Assembly (NCBI RefSeq): GCF_022836875.1
Contig: NZ_CP090376.1
Span: 124,001-188,000, forward strand
Reading direction: 5' to 3'
Source of the DNA: Flavobacterium enshiense
GTDB lineage: Bacteria > Bacteroidota > Bacteroidia > Flavobacteriales > Flavobacteriaceae
Length of the DNA: 64,000 nucleotides
Shown: positions 17,211 to 25,186 of the stretch, in pieces
Layout: each line of letters begins with the position of its first letter
How positions within the stretch are numbered: position 1 is the stretch's first letter
Notes under the pieces: generated by a model
Database searches by the model: none
Told to the model about the DNA's origin: nothing
Seen by the model: only the letters and a program-made list of their open reading frames with translations
Made by a program: the position numbers and the translations under genes

Positions 17211-17936
17211 CTATAAAACCGTAAATTTTTGTTCCAATTCTTTTGCTTTGTGAAAAAGAATGTTGTTTTCCAAATGGATATGTTTGTGTAAGTCCTTCTC
17301 AAAATCCTCGAGCATGGCAAAAGTCACTCTATAGGTATTACATCCATCGGCCGGAGGTGTATAATTATTGGCCAGTTTAGAAATTCTTCTCAAACGTTCT
17401 CCTTCACTGTCATGTTCATCCATCATCATAGCAATCGGATTATATACACTCCCAAAATGCGGTTGTTCGATCTGGGTATTTTTCTGTAATGAATCGCACA
17501 TTTTTTTGATAAATGGAAACAGTACCAATTCTTCTTTTTTCATATGTTGGGCTAAAGCTCCGGCAGTGATTTGAAAAAGAGAATTAATTTCAAAAAGTTC
17601 AGGATGTTGCTCCCCATGGACTTTACACAATTTATCTAAAAATGTCAGCAACACTGGTGTTTTTTCTTCCACATAACGGTGATGTACTTTTTCGATATAA
17701 TCGATCAATAAATCTGCAGGCCAAGATTTATAATCTATATTAGCATCATCTTTCTGATTGAAAACCTCGTTGATCTCATTTTCCAATTCTGAATGATCAA
17801 GTCCTTTTTTTTCACAGACTTCACTTAAAGTACGATGCCCTTTACAGCAAAAATCAATGCCGTATTTTGAAAAAACAGCAGCTGTTCTAAAATCCTGAGC
17901 TACAAATTCACCAATTGTATTTTCTTGTGTTTTCAT
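17211..17936 (-). CDS. ric: iron-sulfur cluster repair di-iron protein (RIC/ScdA/YtfE)
   Basis: A 241-residue protein with the N-terminal DUF542/ScdA_N domain (AQDFRTAAVFSKYGIDFCCKGH, residues about 13-35) and a C-terminal hemerythrin domain. Its His/Glu ligands are seen in HHRYVEEK, EQHPELFEIN, HMKKEELVLFPF, MMDEHDSEGE and HKHIHLENNILF. RIC proteins repair Fe-S clusters damaged by NO or oxidants and release NO-bound iron. It is the first gene of the ric-nrdD-nrdG operon. Its ATG is 61.5 nt from the centre of the Crp/Fnr-type palindrome shared with nadA, consistent with induction under denitrifying conditions. Confidence 0.95.
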   Translation of the reverse strand: MKTQENTIGEFVAQDFRTAAVFSKYGIDFCCKGHRTLSEVCEKKGLDHSELENEINEVFNQKDDANIDYKSWPADLLIDYIEKVHHRYVEEKTPVLLTFLDKLCKVHGEQHPELFEINSLFQITAGALAQHMKKEELVLFPFIKKMCDSLQKNTQIEQPHFGSVYNPIAMMMDEHDSEGERLRRISKLANNYTPPADGCNTYRVTFAMLEDFEKDLHKHIHLENNILFHKAKELEQKFTVL

Positions 17937-17988
17937 AATATTTCTTTTTAATGTTTATACAATATTACATTGATAAGCAAGCCTGATT

Positions 17989-18006
17989 ATATGACTTAAA
18001 TCATAT
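17989..18006. promoter_or_regulatory. shared Crp/Fnr-type operator between ric and nadA
   Basis: The perfect palindrome ATATGACTTAAATCATAT lies in the divergent ric-nadA region. Toward nadA its centre is 29.5 nt before GTACTTTG (18027-18034). Toward ric it is 30.5 nt before TAATATTG (17967-17960). Both match the spacing of the other boxes, so one site can serve both promoters. Confidence 0.75.
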
Positions 18007-18052
18007 GCAAAAACTTTTAACCTCGCGTACTTTGTACTTTATTACAAACAAT

Positions 18053-18982
18053 ATGAACGCATTACAGAATCAAATAATCGAACTGAAAAAGAAAAAAAAC
18101 GCCGTCCTGTTGGCTCATTATTATCAGCGTCCGGAAATTCAGGAAATAGCCGATTATGTTGGAGACAGTCTTGGGTTATCGCAGGAAGCCAAAAAAACAG
18201 ATGCAGATATTATCTTATTTGCCGGCGTACATTTTATGGCCGAAACCGCCAAAATCTTAAACCCATCAAAAAGGGTATTGCTTCCCGATTTAGAAGCCGG
18301 TTGTTCTTTAGCCGAATCCTGTCCTCCATCTGATTTTGAAAAATTCATACAGGCGCATCCGGATCACCTTGTCATTACTTATGTCAACTGTTCCGCTGAG
18401 ATTAAAGCTTTGAGTGATGTTGTCTGTACTTCTTCCAACGCTGAAAAAATAGTACGATCTGTCCCTGAAGACACTCCGATAATTTTTGCTCCGGATAAAA
18501 ATCTCGGCAGGCACATCATCCAAAAAACAGGCAGAAACATGGTTTTGTGGGATGGCTCCTGTGTGGTACACGAAGCTTTTTCCTTAGACAAATTAATCGC
18601 CCTATACAAAGAACATCCAGATGCCGAAATCATTGCACATCCCGAATCGGAATCCCATATACTGAAAACAGCAAATTTCATAGGCTCGACCGCCGAAATG
18701 ATAAAATATGTAGGAGAAAGTCCGAATGATAAATTCATCATTGCCACCGAAGCCGGAATTTTACATAAAATGCAGCAGGAAGTACCTCAAAAAACGCTTA
18801 TACCTGCCCCAACAAATGAAAACAACACTTGTGCTTGCAGCGAATGCGGTTTTATGAAAATGAATACCCTGCAAAAGGTATATGATTGCCTGCTAAACGA
18901 AACCCCTGAGATCGAACTACCGGAAAAACTAATAGAGAAAGCGTTAGTTCCCATTGAACGAATGTTAGAATTATCAAGATAA
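18053..18982 (+). CDS. nadA: quinolinate synthase NadA
   Basis: A 309-residue Fe-S enzyme from the ATG at 18053. An upstream in-frame ATG at 18005 is rejected because the promoter -7 element lies between the two. It condenses iminoaspartate and dihydroxyacetone phosphate to quinolinate in NAD synthesis. Family motifs are [45 protein letters not shown] and the C-terminal cluster cysteines in [13 protein letters not shown]. Its stop codon shares a base with the nadB start (TAATG). The 4Fe-4S cluster is NO- and oxygen-sensitive, which may explain the shared operator with the repair gene ric. Confidence 0.95.
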   Translation: MNALQNQIIELKKKKNAVLLAHYYQRPEIQEIADYVGDSLGLSQEAKKTDADIILFAGVHFMAETAKILNPSKRVLLPDLEAGCSLAESCPPSDFEKFIQAHPDHLVITYVNCSAEIKALSDVVCTSSNAEKIVRSVPEDTPIIFAPDKNLGRHIIQKTGRNMVLWDGSCVVHEAFSLDKLIALYKEHPDAEIIAHPESESHILKTANFIGSTAEMIKYVGESPNDKFIIATEAGILHKMQQEVPQKTLIPAPTNENNTCACSECGFMKMNTLQKVYDCLLNETPEIELPEKLIEKALVPIERMLELSR

Positions 18983-20535
18983 TGACACAGACCAATTACT
19001 TAGTCATCGGTTCGGGAATTGCCGGATTGACATTTGCTTTAAAAATTGCCGATCGTTTCCCCAACAGATCCGTGACCATTGTGACCAAATCGAATGCAGA
19101 TGAAAGCAATACAAAATATGCTCAGGGCGGAATTGCTGTGGTTATTGACAAAGTAGCCGACAATTTTAAAAAACACATTGAGGATACCCTAATCTGCGGT
19201 GATGGATTGTGTGATCAAAAAGTTGTTGAAATGGTAGTCACCGATGGTCCGAAAAGACTAAAGGAATTAATCAGTTGGGGAGCCAAATTTGACCTGAATG
19301 AACAAGGAAACTTAGATTTAGGAAGGGAAGGCGGACATTCCACAAACAGGGTGGTTCATCATAAAGATCAAACGGGTTATGAAATTGAAAGAGCCATTTT
19401 AGCGAAAGTGTATAAAACTAAAAATATACAGATTCTGGATTACCATTTTGCTTTCGAATTGATTACCAAAAATAACCGTTGTTTTGGTGCTTATGCCTTA
19501 AACGAAAAAACGAATGAGATAATCCCTTTATTATCCGATTACACTTTATTGGCAACAGGCGGAATCGGGCAGATCTATGGCCATACCACAAATCCCGCAA
19601 TAGCTACGGGCGATGGAATTGCAATGGCAAAAAGAGCAAATGCCAAAATTACCGACATGGAGTTTATCCAGTTTCATCCAACGGCTTTGTATAATGAAAA
19701 CCTGAGTTCTACCTTTTTAATTTCGGAAGCCGTAAGGGGATTTGGTGGCATTCTCAGAACCAAAGACGGCATTCCCTTTATGTCAGATTATGATGCCAGG
19801 GGTGATTTGGCTTCCAGGGATATTGTCTCGCAAAGCATAGAAAACGAATTAAAAAAATCGGGGGATGATTGTGTGTATCTTGATTGTACGCATCTTGAGA
19901 TAAATGCTTTTATCAAACATTTCCCTATGATTTACAGTCGATGCAAAGAGGCCGGAATTGATATTGAAAAGAACTGGATTCCGGTGGTTCCGGCACAACA
20001 TTATCTGTGCGGAGGAATTTCCGTTGATCTGAACGGACAAACATCCTTAGAAAATTTATTTGCCTGTGGCGAATGCTCTCGAACAGGTTTGCACGGCGCC
20101 AATCGACTGGCATCTAACTCGCTTTTAGAAGCCATTGTTTATTCAGACAGAATATATAAATATCTGGAAAAAGTCAGCACAACAGATAGCGGCACAACTT
20201 ACTTCCCCGGAAAAAAGAAAAATAACGATAAAAAATTGGATCAATTCTATCTTTCCAATATTAAGAACGAATTGCAAAATACAATGCGTAAAAACGCAGG
20301 TATCACCAGAAACGATACCGATTTGGAAAAAACCAAAAACAAACTGGAAAAGTGGCGATTAGAATTATTAAAGTTGGAAAACCAAATTCTGGTTACTAAA
20401 GAATTCTACGAATTAAAAAACATGATAACGGTTAGTTTACTGATAGTGACGCAATCTATGTCGAGAAAAGAAAATCGTGGCGGGTTTATTAAATTTGATA
20501 CTTTACAGACCTCCTATTCTCACCAGACTCCCTAA
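18982..20535 (+). CDS. nadB: L-aspartate oxidase NadB
   Basis: A 517-residue FAD protein: the dinucleotide-binding motif GSGIAGLTFALKI at the N terminus, NTKYAQGGIAV, GREGGHSTNRVVHHKDQTG, FIQFHPTAL, HYLCGGISVD and GLHGANRLASNS, followed by a C-terminal helical domain. It oxidises aspartate to iminoaspartate for NadA and can use fumarate when oxygen is absent, so NAD synthesis continues anaerobically. It overlaps nadA by one base. Its last 33 nt overlap the convergent CopD-like gene, and the C terminus (ENRGGFIKFDTLQ) deviates from the usual SRGLHYxxDYP ending. Confidence 0.95.
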   Translation: MTQTNYLVIGSGIAGLTFALKIADRFPNRSVTIVTKSNADESNTKYAQGGIAVVIDKVADNFKKHIEDTLICGDGLCDQKVVEMVVTDGPKRLKELISWGAKFDLNEQGNLDLGREGGHSTNRVVHHKDQTGYEIERAILAKVYKTKNIQILDYHFAFELITKNNRCFGAYALNEKTNEIIPLLSDYTLLATGGIGQIYGHTTNPAIATGDGIAMAKRANAKITDMEFIQFHPTALYNENLSSTFLISEAVRGFGGILRTKDGIPFMSDYDARGDLASRDIVSQSIENELKKSGDDCVYLDCTHLEINAFIKHFPMIYSRCKEAGIDIEKNWIPVVPAQHYLCGGISVDLNGQTSLENLFACGECSRTGLHGANRLASNSLLEAIVYSDRIYKYLEKVSTTDSGTTYFPGKKKNNDKKLDQFYLSNIKNELQNTMRKNAGITRNDTDLEKTKNKLEKWRLELLKLENQILVTKEFYELKNMITVSLLIVTQSMSRKENRGGFIKFDTLQTSYSHQTP

Positions 20536-20946
20536 AATAAGTAAGACTACACCAATCACTGTTACCGTAATAATCAGAAAACCAGCAGGAAGTAATCTAT
20601 CTGATTTCAACTTTGGAAACACAAAAATGTCTGCAGTGATTGCCATTACCATTGTGGTTAAAAGTAAAATCAATTTTGTAGAAACTACTTTTTCAATAGC
20701 ATTTGAAAAGGAAAACCATTTAGTGAAAGTTACATCAAAATCGTAAGCCATCATAATTCCGGTAATTACCAGAATCAGGAGTGAAGGCAATCCGACAGGT
20801 TCAAATTTACCTTTAAAGTTTTTTAAAATTGAGGCATCTCTCTTTTTTATCGCCTCGGGCAAAAAACGAATCGACAAAAACAAATGTCCCCCAACCCATA
20901 TTGAGGCTGCCAATAAATGCAAAACCAAAAGAATGTGATGCCTCAT
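20503..20946 (-). CDS. CopD-like small membrane protein
   Basis: A 147-residue protein with four hydrophobic helices. The first carries HHILLVLHLLAASIWVGGHLF, the histidine pattern seen in CopD and related membrane cytochrome/copper proteins. It overlaps the truncated haemoglobin gene by 4 nt and is the last gene of the nos operon. A role in copper or haem transfer linked to NosZ maturation or to the haemoglobin is plausible but unproven. Confidence 0.65.
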   Translation of the reverse strand: MRHHILLVLHLLAASIWVGGHLFLSIRFLPEAIKKRDASILKNFKGKFEPVGLPSLLILVITGIMMAYDFDVTFTKWFSFSNAIEKVVSTKLILLLTTMVMAITADIFVFPKLKSDRLLPAGFLIITVTVIGVVLLILGSLVRIGGL

Positions 20947-21317
20947 TGCGACAAAGTTTTATACATCATAGCCGAAGCAATATTCGCGGCTCTATTTTTG
21001 ATTTCCTCCGCCTTTTCTCCCTCGAATAACGAATCGACCGTTTGGGTAAATAATTGAACCCAATGATCAAAGTGTGATTTATTCATTGTACTTTTTTGAT
21101 GAAGTTCTTTGTGCTTTTGCATGGGATTCCCCTCATAATTGCCGGCAAAAAACAAAATATTTTCCCAGAAATTGTACATTTTCGGCAGATGGGTTTCCCA
21201 ATTCACTTTGGCTACATCATTAAACAGATAGCCGATGACCTCGTCCTGTTTTACCGAATCATAAAACGTATCAACTATTTTTTTGATGTCTTCTCTATGC
21301 CTGATATCAGTTTTCAT
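20943..21317 (-). CDS. group III truncated haemoglobin
   Basis: A 124-residue single-domain globin of the group III (P) truncated type: an N-terminal IVDTFYDSVKQDEVIGYLFN helix pair, WETHLPKMYNFWENILFF, the proximal region HKELH, and WVQLFTQTVDSLFEG. Such globins bind O2 or NO in other bacteria. The gene lies 18 nt after nosY and overlaps the CopD-like gene, so it appears to be an extra module of the nos operon that could scavenge or sense NO. Confidence 0.88.
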   Translation of the reverse strand: MKTDIRHREDIKKIVDTFYDSVKQDEVIGYLFNDVAKVNWETHLPKMYNFWENILFFAGNYEGNPMQKHKELHQKSTMNKSHFDHWVQLFTQTVDSLFEGEKAEEIKNRAANIASAMMYKTLSQ

Positions 21318-21335
21318 TATTATATCTTGTAAAAA

Positions 21336-22103
21336 CTATAAATCTTTATGCTTAAATTTTCTCAATGAAATAAAAAACGGAACGATTCCCCAAAGAAACA
21401 GCAATATAAAAGAAGCTGCCAACCCCCATGAGGTTCCGAAAAAATCTTTGAAAATAGCCCCTGTATAACCCATCATAGCCGAAACATCGAGTTGCAGTAA
21501 TATTAATATCCTGGCCAGATCGATCGGACTCAACGCAGACAGAAACACCATCGATTTTTCAATTGGGTAATCCGCTAACTGAAACAACAGAAACAAAACC
21601 AATCCGTCGAACAACAAAGCAAAAAACAACCATTGCATAATTGCAATCCCAATTCCCTTAGCCTTATCCCTGGTCAAAATTGAACTTAAAAATGCCAGTC
21701 CGACAAATATTACCGTAATTAAGCTGCCAACTACAATCATCATAAAACCAGTGACATCCGGCGCATATAAAAGCAGCGGAATACCGGCGCCAATAAGAAA
21801 AGCCAAAACCATGGACAAAGACAGTCCGGCAAACAAACTTTTCCAGATTTTATCCCTGGTGACGGGTTGTCCTAAAAGCAATTCGACAAACTCTGCACTG
21901 TTGTAAATATAAATGGTTGAAAAAAGTATCGACACCAGAGGCACGGTAAACAATATCACATTTAGAATCGTAAGTAATCCTTTGGAAGAAGTATCTTCAA
22001 GGGCAAAGGAACTCCAAGATAGTGCCGCCAAAATAATGGTGTAAACCAATACAATTTTGTTCCTCACTATATCGTGTAAAATAATACTAATCAACCTTTT
22101 CAT
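21336..22103 (-). CDS. nosY: NosY, ABC transporter permease for NosZ maturation
   Basis: A 255-residue integral membrane protein with about six helices, of the ABC-2 permease family. It includes the NosY-like segment NSAEFVELLLGQPVTRDKIW and a SPIDLARILILLQLDVSAMMGYTGA segment. With the ATPase NosF it forms the transporter needed to assemble the copper centre of nitrous oxide reductase. It overlaps nosF by 17 nt, indicating tight coupling. Confidence 0.93.
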   Translation of the reverse strand: MKRLISIILHDIVRNKIVLVYTIILAALSWSSFALEDTSSKGLLTILNVILFTVPLVSILFSTIYIYNSAEFVELLLGQPVTRDKIWKSLFAGLSLSMVLAFLIGAGIPLLLYAPDVTGFMMIVVGSLITVIFVGLAFLSSILTRDKAKGIGIAIMQWLFFALLFDGLVLFLLFQLADYPIEKSMVFLSALSPIDLARILILLQLDVSAMMGYTGAIFKDFFGTSWGLAASFILLFLWGIVPFFISLRKFKHKDL

Positions 22104-22809
22104 GCTGCTTTTTCTTTAATATTTTGGCTATGGCTTTTGATATCTTATCTACCTGAATCTCTTCCTTCAGGTCAGCTACTTTTTTATGGAAACAGACTTC
22201 GCCTTCCTGAACAAAAATGATTTCCGTAATCAGTTCATCCAATTCACTTAACAAATGGGAGGTAATCAGAATCAGTTTCCCTTTTTCTTTTTCCCTGATA
22301 ATTTTCTCTTTTAAAATTTCAGAAGCAAGCGGATCAAGACCTGCAGTAGGTTCATCCAATATCAAAACATCGGGATTAAATAAAAAAGCCAAAACAGCAC
22401 TTACTTTTTGAGTAGTTCCGCCGGAAAGAGTCCGCATTTTTTTATCAAACATTTTCTCTAATTCGAAACTTTTCATCAATTCATCATCGATGTCGGCATC
22501 ATGGTTTCGAATCTGTTTAATCATGTCCACGATCTGTCCGATAGTCATATTATCAGGATATCTTCCAATCTGAGGCATATAACCAATTTTTTCCCTATAG
22601 CGGTAATCCCCAAAAACAGACTTTCCTTCAAATTCGATTTCGCCACTGTCCGGCAAAACCATTCCGAGAATCGACTTAATCAGTGTGGTTTTTCCGCAGC
22701 CATTAGGGCCAACCAAGGCAATACATTCACCTTTTTGAAAGGATAAGGAAACGTTTTTCAGCACCTCTAATTTCCCGAATTTTTTATAGCAATTTTTAAT
22801 TTCGATCAT
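22087..22809 (-). CDS. nosF: NosF, ABC transporter ATPase
   Basis: A 240-residue ABC ATPase with Walker A GPNGCGKTT, Q-loop region IGYMPQIGRYP, signature LSGGTTQK, Walker B VLILDEPTAGLD and the H-loop ITSHLLSE. The IGYMPQ and TAGLDP features are typical of NosF. It powers NosY in the NosDFY complex. It overlaps nosD by 4 nt upstream and nosY by 17 nt downstream. Confidence 0.94.
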   Translation of the reverse strand: MIEIKNCYKKFGKLEVLKNVSLSFQKGECIALVGPNGCGKTTLIKSILGMVLPDSGEIEFEGKSVFGDYRYREKIGYMPQIGRYPDNMTIGQIVDMIKQIRNHDADIDDELMKSFELEKMFDKKMRTLSGGTTQKVSAVLAFLFNPDVLILDEPTAGLDPLASEILKEKIIREKEKGKLILITSHLLSELDELITEIIFVQEGEVCFHKKVADLKEEIQVDKISKAIAKILKKKQHEKVD

Positions 22810-24041
22810 AGTGGTAAGGAATGCATTAGTGGGGTTTTATCAACAAAATTCTCGGGCGTTATACTGGGAAGGACCTTCTCTGATTTGTCTAAAAGCGTTA
22901 TCATAAAACTTCTGAACAGTAACATAGCGGATGGCGTATTCTCGGTAAGAACTGCAAACAAACTCAGTGGATGATAAGGAACATCTCCGACATTATCCCT
23001 ATTAAGATCGTACCCCTCATATTTATCCCAATAATTACTGTTAAAGGTATTGAGCACCAAGCTGCCATTAGTACTGATATCAAAGGTATTCCCCAAAAAA
23101 TTGTTTTGAGTAATTACATTGTCCATGCAACTAGCCTGAATTTTCATCCCCCAACCATTTGCGCTGAACACGTTCTTTTCAACTTTAATTCTCGAAGTCC
23201 CTTCCATATAAATCCCTGAAGTATTCTTGCTGAATGTATTTTTAAAAATATAGCTGTCTGATATTTCCTTGAGTAATAATCCGTAGGCCGAATCGCCCCA
23301 GTTTTGTTCAAAATGATTATTAATCATCTTTACGTTCTTGGTAAACATTACGGCTACTCCTGCCCCGTTACCTTTAAAAACATTGCCGACATACGAATCA
23401 TCATTTGAAAACATGAAATGCAGGCCATAACGAATGTTGTTATTTGAAATATTCTTTTGGATTAAGGACTCGGTGACAAATTCAAAATAAATTCCGTCGC
23501 GGTGCCCCATTATTTTATTCCCGATTATTTTCAGATTATTGCTTTTCCAGCAGTGGATTCCGTTTCCGATAAGCTGTTCGCCTTTTCCGTAGGCCCGGAG
23601 ATTATTGTTTCTTATAATGCAGTTCGTAGAATTCTGCAGATAAATCCCAAAGAAATTATTGTCAAGGATATTATTCTCGATAACCACATTTTTTTGGTCA
23701 TACACTTTAATTCCACAAGGATCTTCAAGCGATGCATGACCGGAATTTATAATTTTAAATCCTTTGACCGTAACATAATCAGCATTAACCGATAAAACTT
23801 CAACCTTGTGTTTTCCGTCAAGGATCGGATAATTTTTTCCAATGAAGGTGACTTTTTTATCTATTCGGATATTTCCTTCACTGTAATACCCACCATCTAC
23901 AATGATAGTATCGCCATCTGAGGCTATTTCCAACGCTTTTTTAATTTTTTTAATAGCTGAATTTTTCCCAACGGTAATCACTTTGGCATTACCCAAACAG
24001 ATAAAACCGATCAAGAATAGAATCGATAACAGTTTTTTCAT
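22806..24041 (-). CDS. nosD: NosD, periplasmic copper-delivery beta-helix protein
   Basis: A 411-residue protein with a signal peptide (MKKLLSILFLIGFICLGNA) and a long series of about 22-residue NN/DN repeats (VIENNILDNNFFGIYLQNS, IRNNNL, NNIRYGLHFMFSND) that form a right-handed parallel beta-helix of the CASH/NosD type. NosD accepts copper from NosL and works with NosFY to build the CuZ site of NosZ. It overlaps nosL and nosF by 4 nt each, so the maturation genes are one translational unit. Confidence 0.94.
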   Translation of the reverse strand: MKKLLSILFLIGFICLGNAKVITVGKNSAIKKIKKALEIASDGDTIIVDGGYYSEGNIRIDKKVTFIGKNYPILDGKHKVEVLSVNADYVTVKGFKIINSGHASLEDPCGIKVYDQKNVVIENNILDNNFFGIYLQNSTNCIIRNNNLRAYGKGEQLIGNGIHCWKSNNLKIIGNKIMGHRDGIYFEFVTESLIQKNISNNNIRYGLHFMFSNDDSYVGNVFKGNGAGVAVMFTKNVKMINNHFEQNWGDSAYGLLLKEISDSYIFKNTFSKNTSGIYMEGTSRIKVEKNVFSANGWGMKIQASCMDNVITQNNFLGNTFDISTNGSLVLNTFNSNYWDKYEGYDLNRDNVGDVPYHPLSLFAVLTENTPSAMLLFRSFMITLLDKSEKVLPSITPENFVDKTPLMHSLPL

Positions 24042-24466
24042 TTGATAGACGAATATACCTCGCTCCAGGTCATTGATACAGCATTGTACTTTTGCTGAAA
24101 TTCATTTTGTTCTTTGCTGTTAGTAAAGGCTGCAAAATTACCCCCCATAGGTGATTTAATAATTCCGCCTTTGACGTAAAAACATTTCTCTGCAGGAATC
24201 AGTTTATTTTCTTTTGTATAATCTCCAACATAGTGCGACTTGTAAGGAACAGTTGTGTTTGTCTTGGCATAGGAAATCATACATAGCAAATCATCAAACT
24301 TATAGACCCTTCCTTTTTGTGTAATTAATTCGGCGCCAAATTTCCCGTTTGAAATTGTCATTTTACAAAAATCACAATGATCGGAATTCAGTTTTATCTC
24401 TTCCGGCCCATTACTCCCGCAAGCCGATAACAATAAAGCCATGACAAAAAACAAGTACTTCCCCAT
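24038..24466 (-). CDS. nosL: NosL, copper chaperone lipoprotein
   Basis: A 142-residue lipoprotein (lipobox LLSAC) with the NosL motif HCDFCKMTISNGKFGAELIT and later VYKFDDLLCMI and GGNFAAFTNSKE. NosL binds Cu(I) through the conserved Cys/Met residues and hands it to NosD. It is separated by 1 nt from the upstream membrane protein and overlaps nosD by 4 nt. Confidence 0.94.
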   Translation of the reverse strand: MGKYLFFVMALLLSACGSNGPEEIKLNSDHCDFCKMTISNGKFGAELITQKGRVYKFDDLLCMISYAKTNTTVPYKSHYVGDYTKENKLIPAEKCFYVKGGIIKSPMGGNFAAFTNSKEQNEFQQKYNAVSMTWSEVYSSIK

Positions 24467-24467
24467 C

Positions 24468-25046
24468 TTATTTCCTGAATTTAAATTCTTTTAATACAAT
24501 CATAATTAACAGTAAAGCAGAACCCCCAAGCATCCACCCTCCGGTATCAGGAATCGAATATGCCGCAAAATTCAACAATTGTTTATATCCCAATAAGGGT
24601 GGCTGATAGGCCATTCCTGGCACTTTGATGGCTGCATTAGGATCCAAATTATGACCATATTCATAGTTCCACCGATAAAAATCGGCAGCTGAAATAATAA
24701 TAAAAAGCATGTACGTTATAAAAAATCCAAGTACCGCTTTTCGTTTGGCAATAAATATTAAAACGAATGATACAAGGGCAAAAGCTCCGAAAATATATGG
24801 CAAAACTGAAAATTCGAAAAAGTTTTCGGTATGTAGTGTTGCCATTCCGATATAATGGTTTAACCCATTGATAACATCCACATCCCCTCCTATTTTGTTT
24901 GGATACAGTTGCAGTACTAATCCTTCGGGATATTGGGGAGCATCGAGCTCAATTCTCCATAATGGCACAAACAAAGATCCTGCAAATAAAGCTGCAACCA
25001 TTAAAAGCAACACTTTTGACGAATTAGAAATTTTTGTTGTTTCCAT
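24468..25046 (-). CDS. membrane protein of the nos operon (possible NosB)
   Basis: A 192-residue protein with about five hydrophobic helices. The first periplasmic-type loop contains PLWRIELDAPQYPEGLVLQL and HYIGMATLHTENF. A second loop carries FYRWNYEYGHNLDPNAAIKV. The His and Met residues in the loops are suggestive of copper contacts. Proteins of this kind are found next to nosZ in clade II nos clusters and are sometimes called NosB. It lies between nosZ and nosL, separated from nosZ by the inverted-repeat element. Its exact role is unknown. Confidence 0.75.
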   Translation of the reverse strand: METTKISNSSKVLLLMVAALFAGSLFVPLWRIELDAPQYPEGLVLQLYPNKIGGDVDVINGLNHYIGMATLHTENFFEFSVLPYIFGAFALVSFVLIFIAKRKAVLGFFITYMLFIIISAADFYRWNYEYGHNLDPNAAIKVPGMAYQPPLLGYKQLLNFAAYSIPDTGGWMLGGSALLLIMIVLKEFKFRK

Positions 25047-25058
25047 ACTATAAAAAAA

Positions 25059-25173
25059 AGAAACTGTCCAAAAATTACAACATTGTCATTTTGAAATTTC
25101 CTTAAATCGGCATTCAAATTAAACCTGTTGTTTTTCTGCTTGAAAAGAGAAAATAAATTTTGGACAGTTTCTT
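25059..25173. repeat. 115-bp element bounded by 19-bp inverted repeats (terminator or MITE remnant)
   Basis: AAGAAACTGTCCAAAAATT at 25059-25077 pairs with AAATTTTGGACAGTTTCTT at 25155-25173 (18 of 19 positions) around a 77-nt AT-rich interior. On the minus strand the second arm is followed by a run of eight T, so it could act as a partial terminator after nosZ. The ACTGTCCAAAA-type ends also resemble inverted repeats of IS elements, so a miniature transposable element is an alternative. No clear target-site duplication is visible. Confidence 0.6.
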
Positions 25174-25186
25174 ATGTTAGGTTATT

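Noticed and set aside
18005..18052. Upstream ATG of nadA as the true start
   Set aside because: The promoter element GTACTTTG lies between this ATG and the one at 18053, and family homology begins only after the latter.
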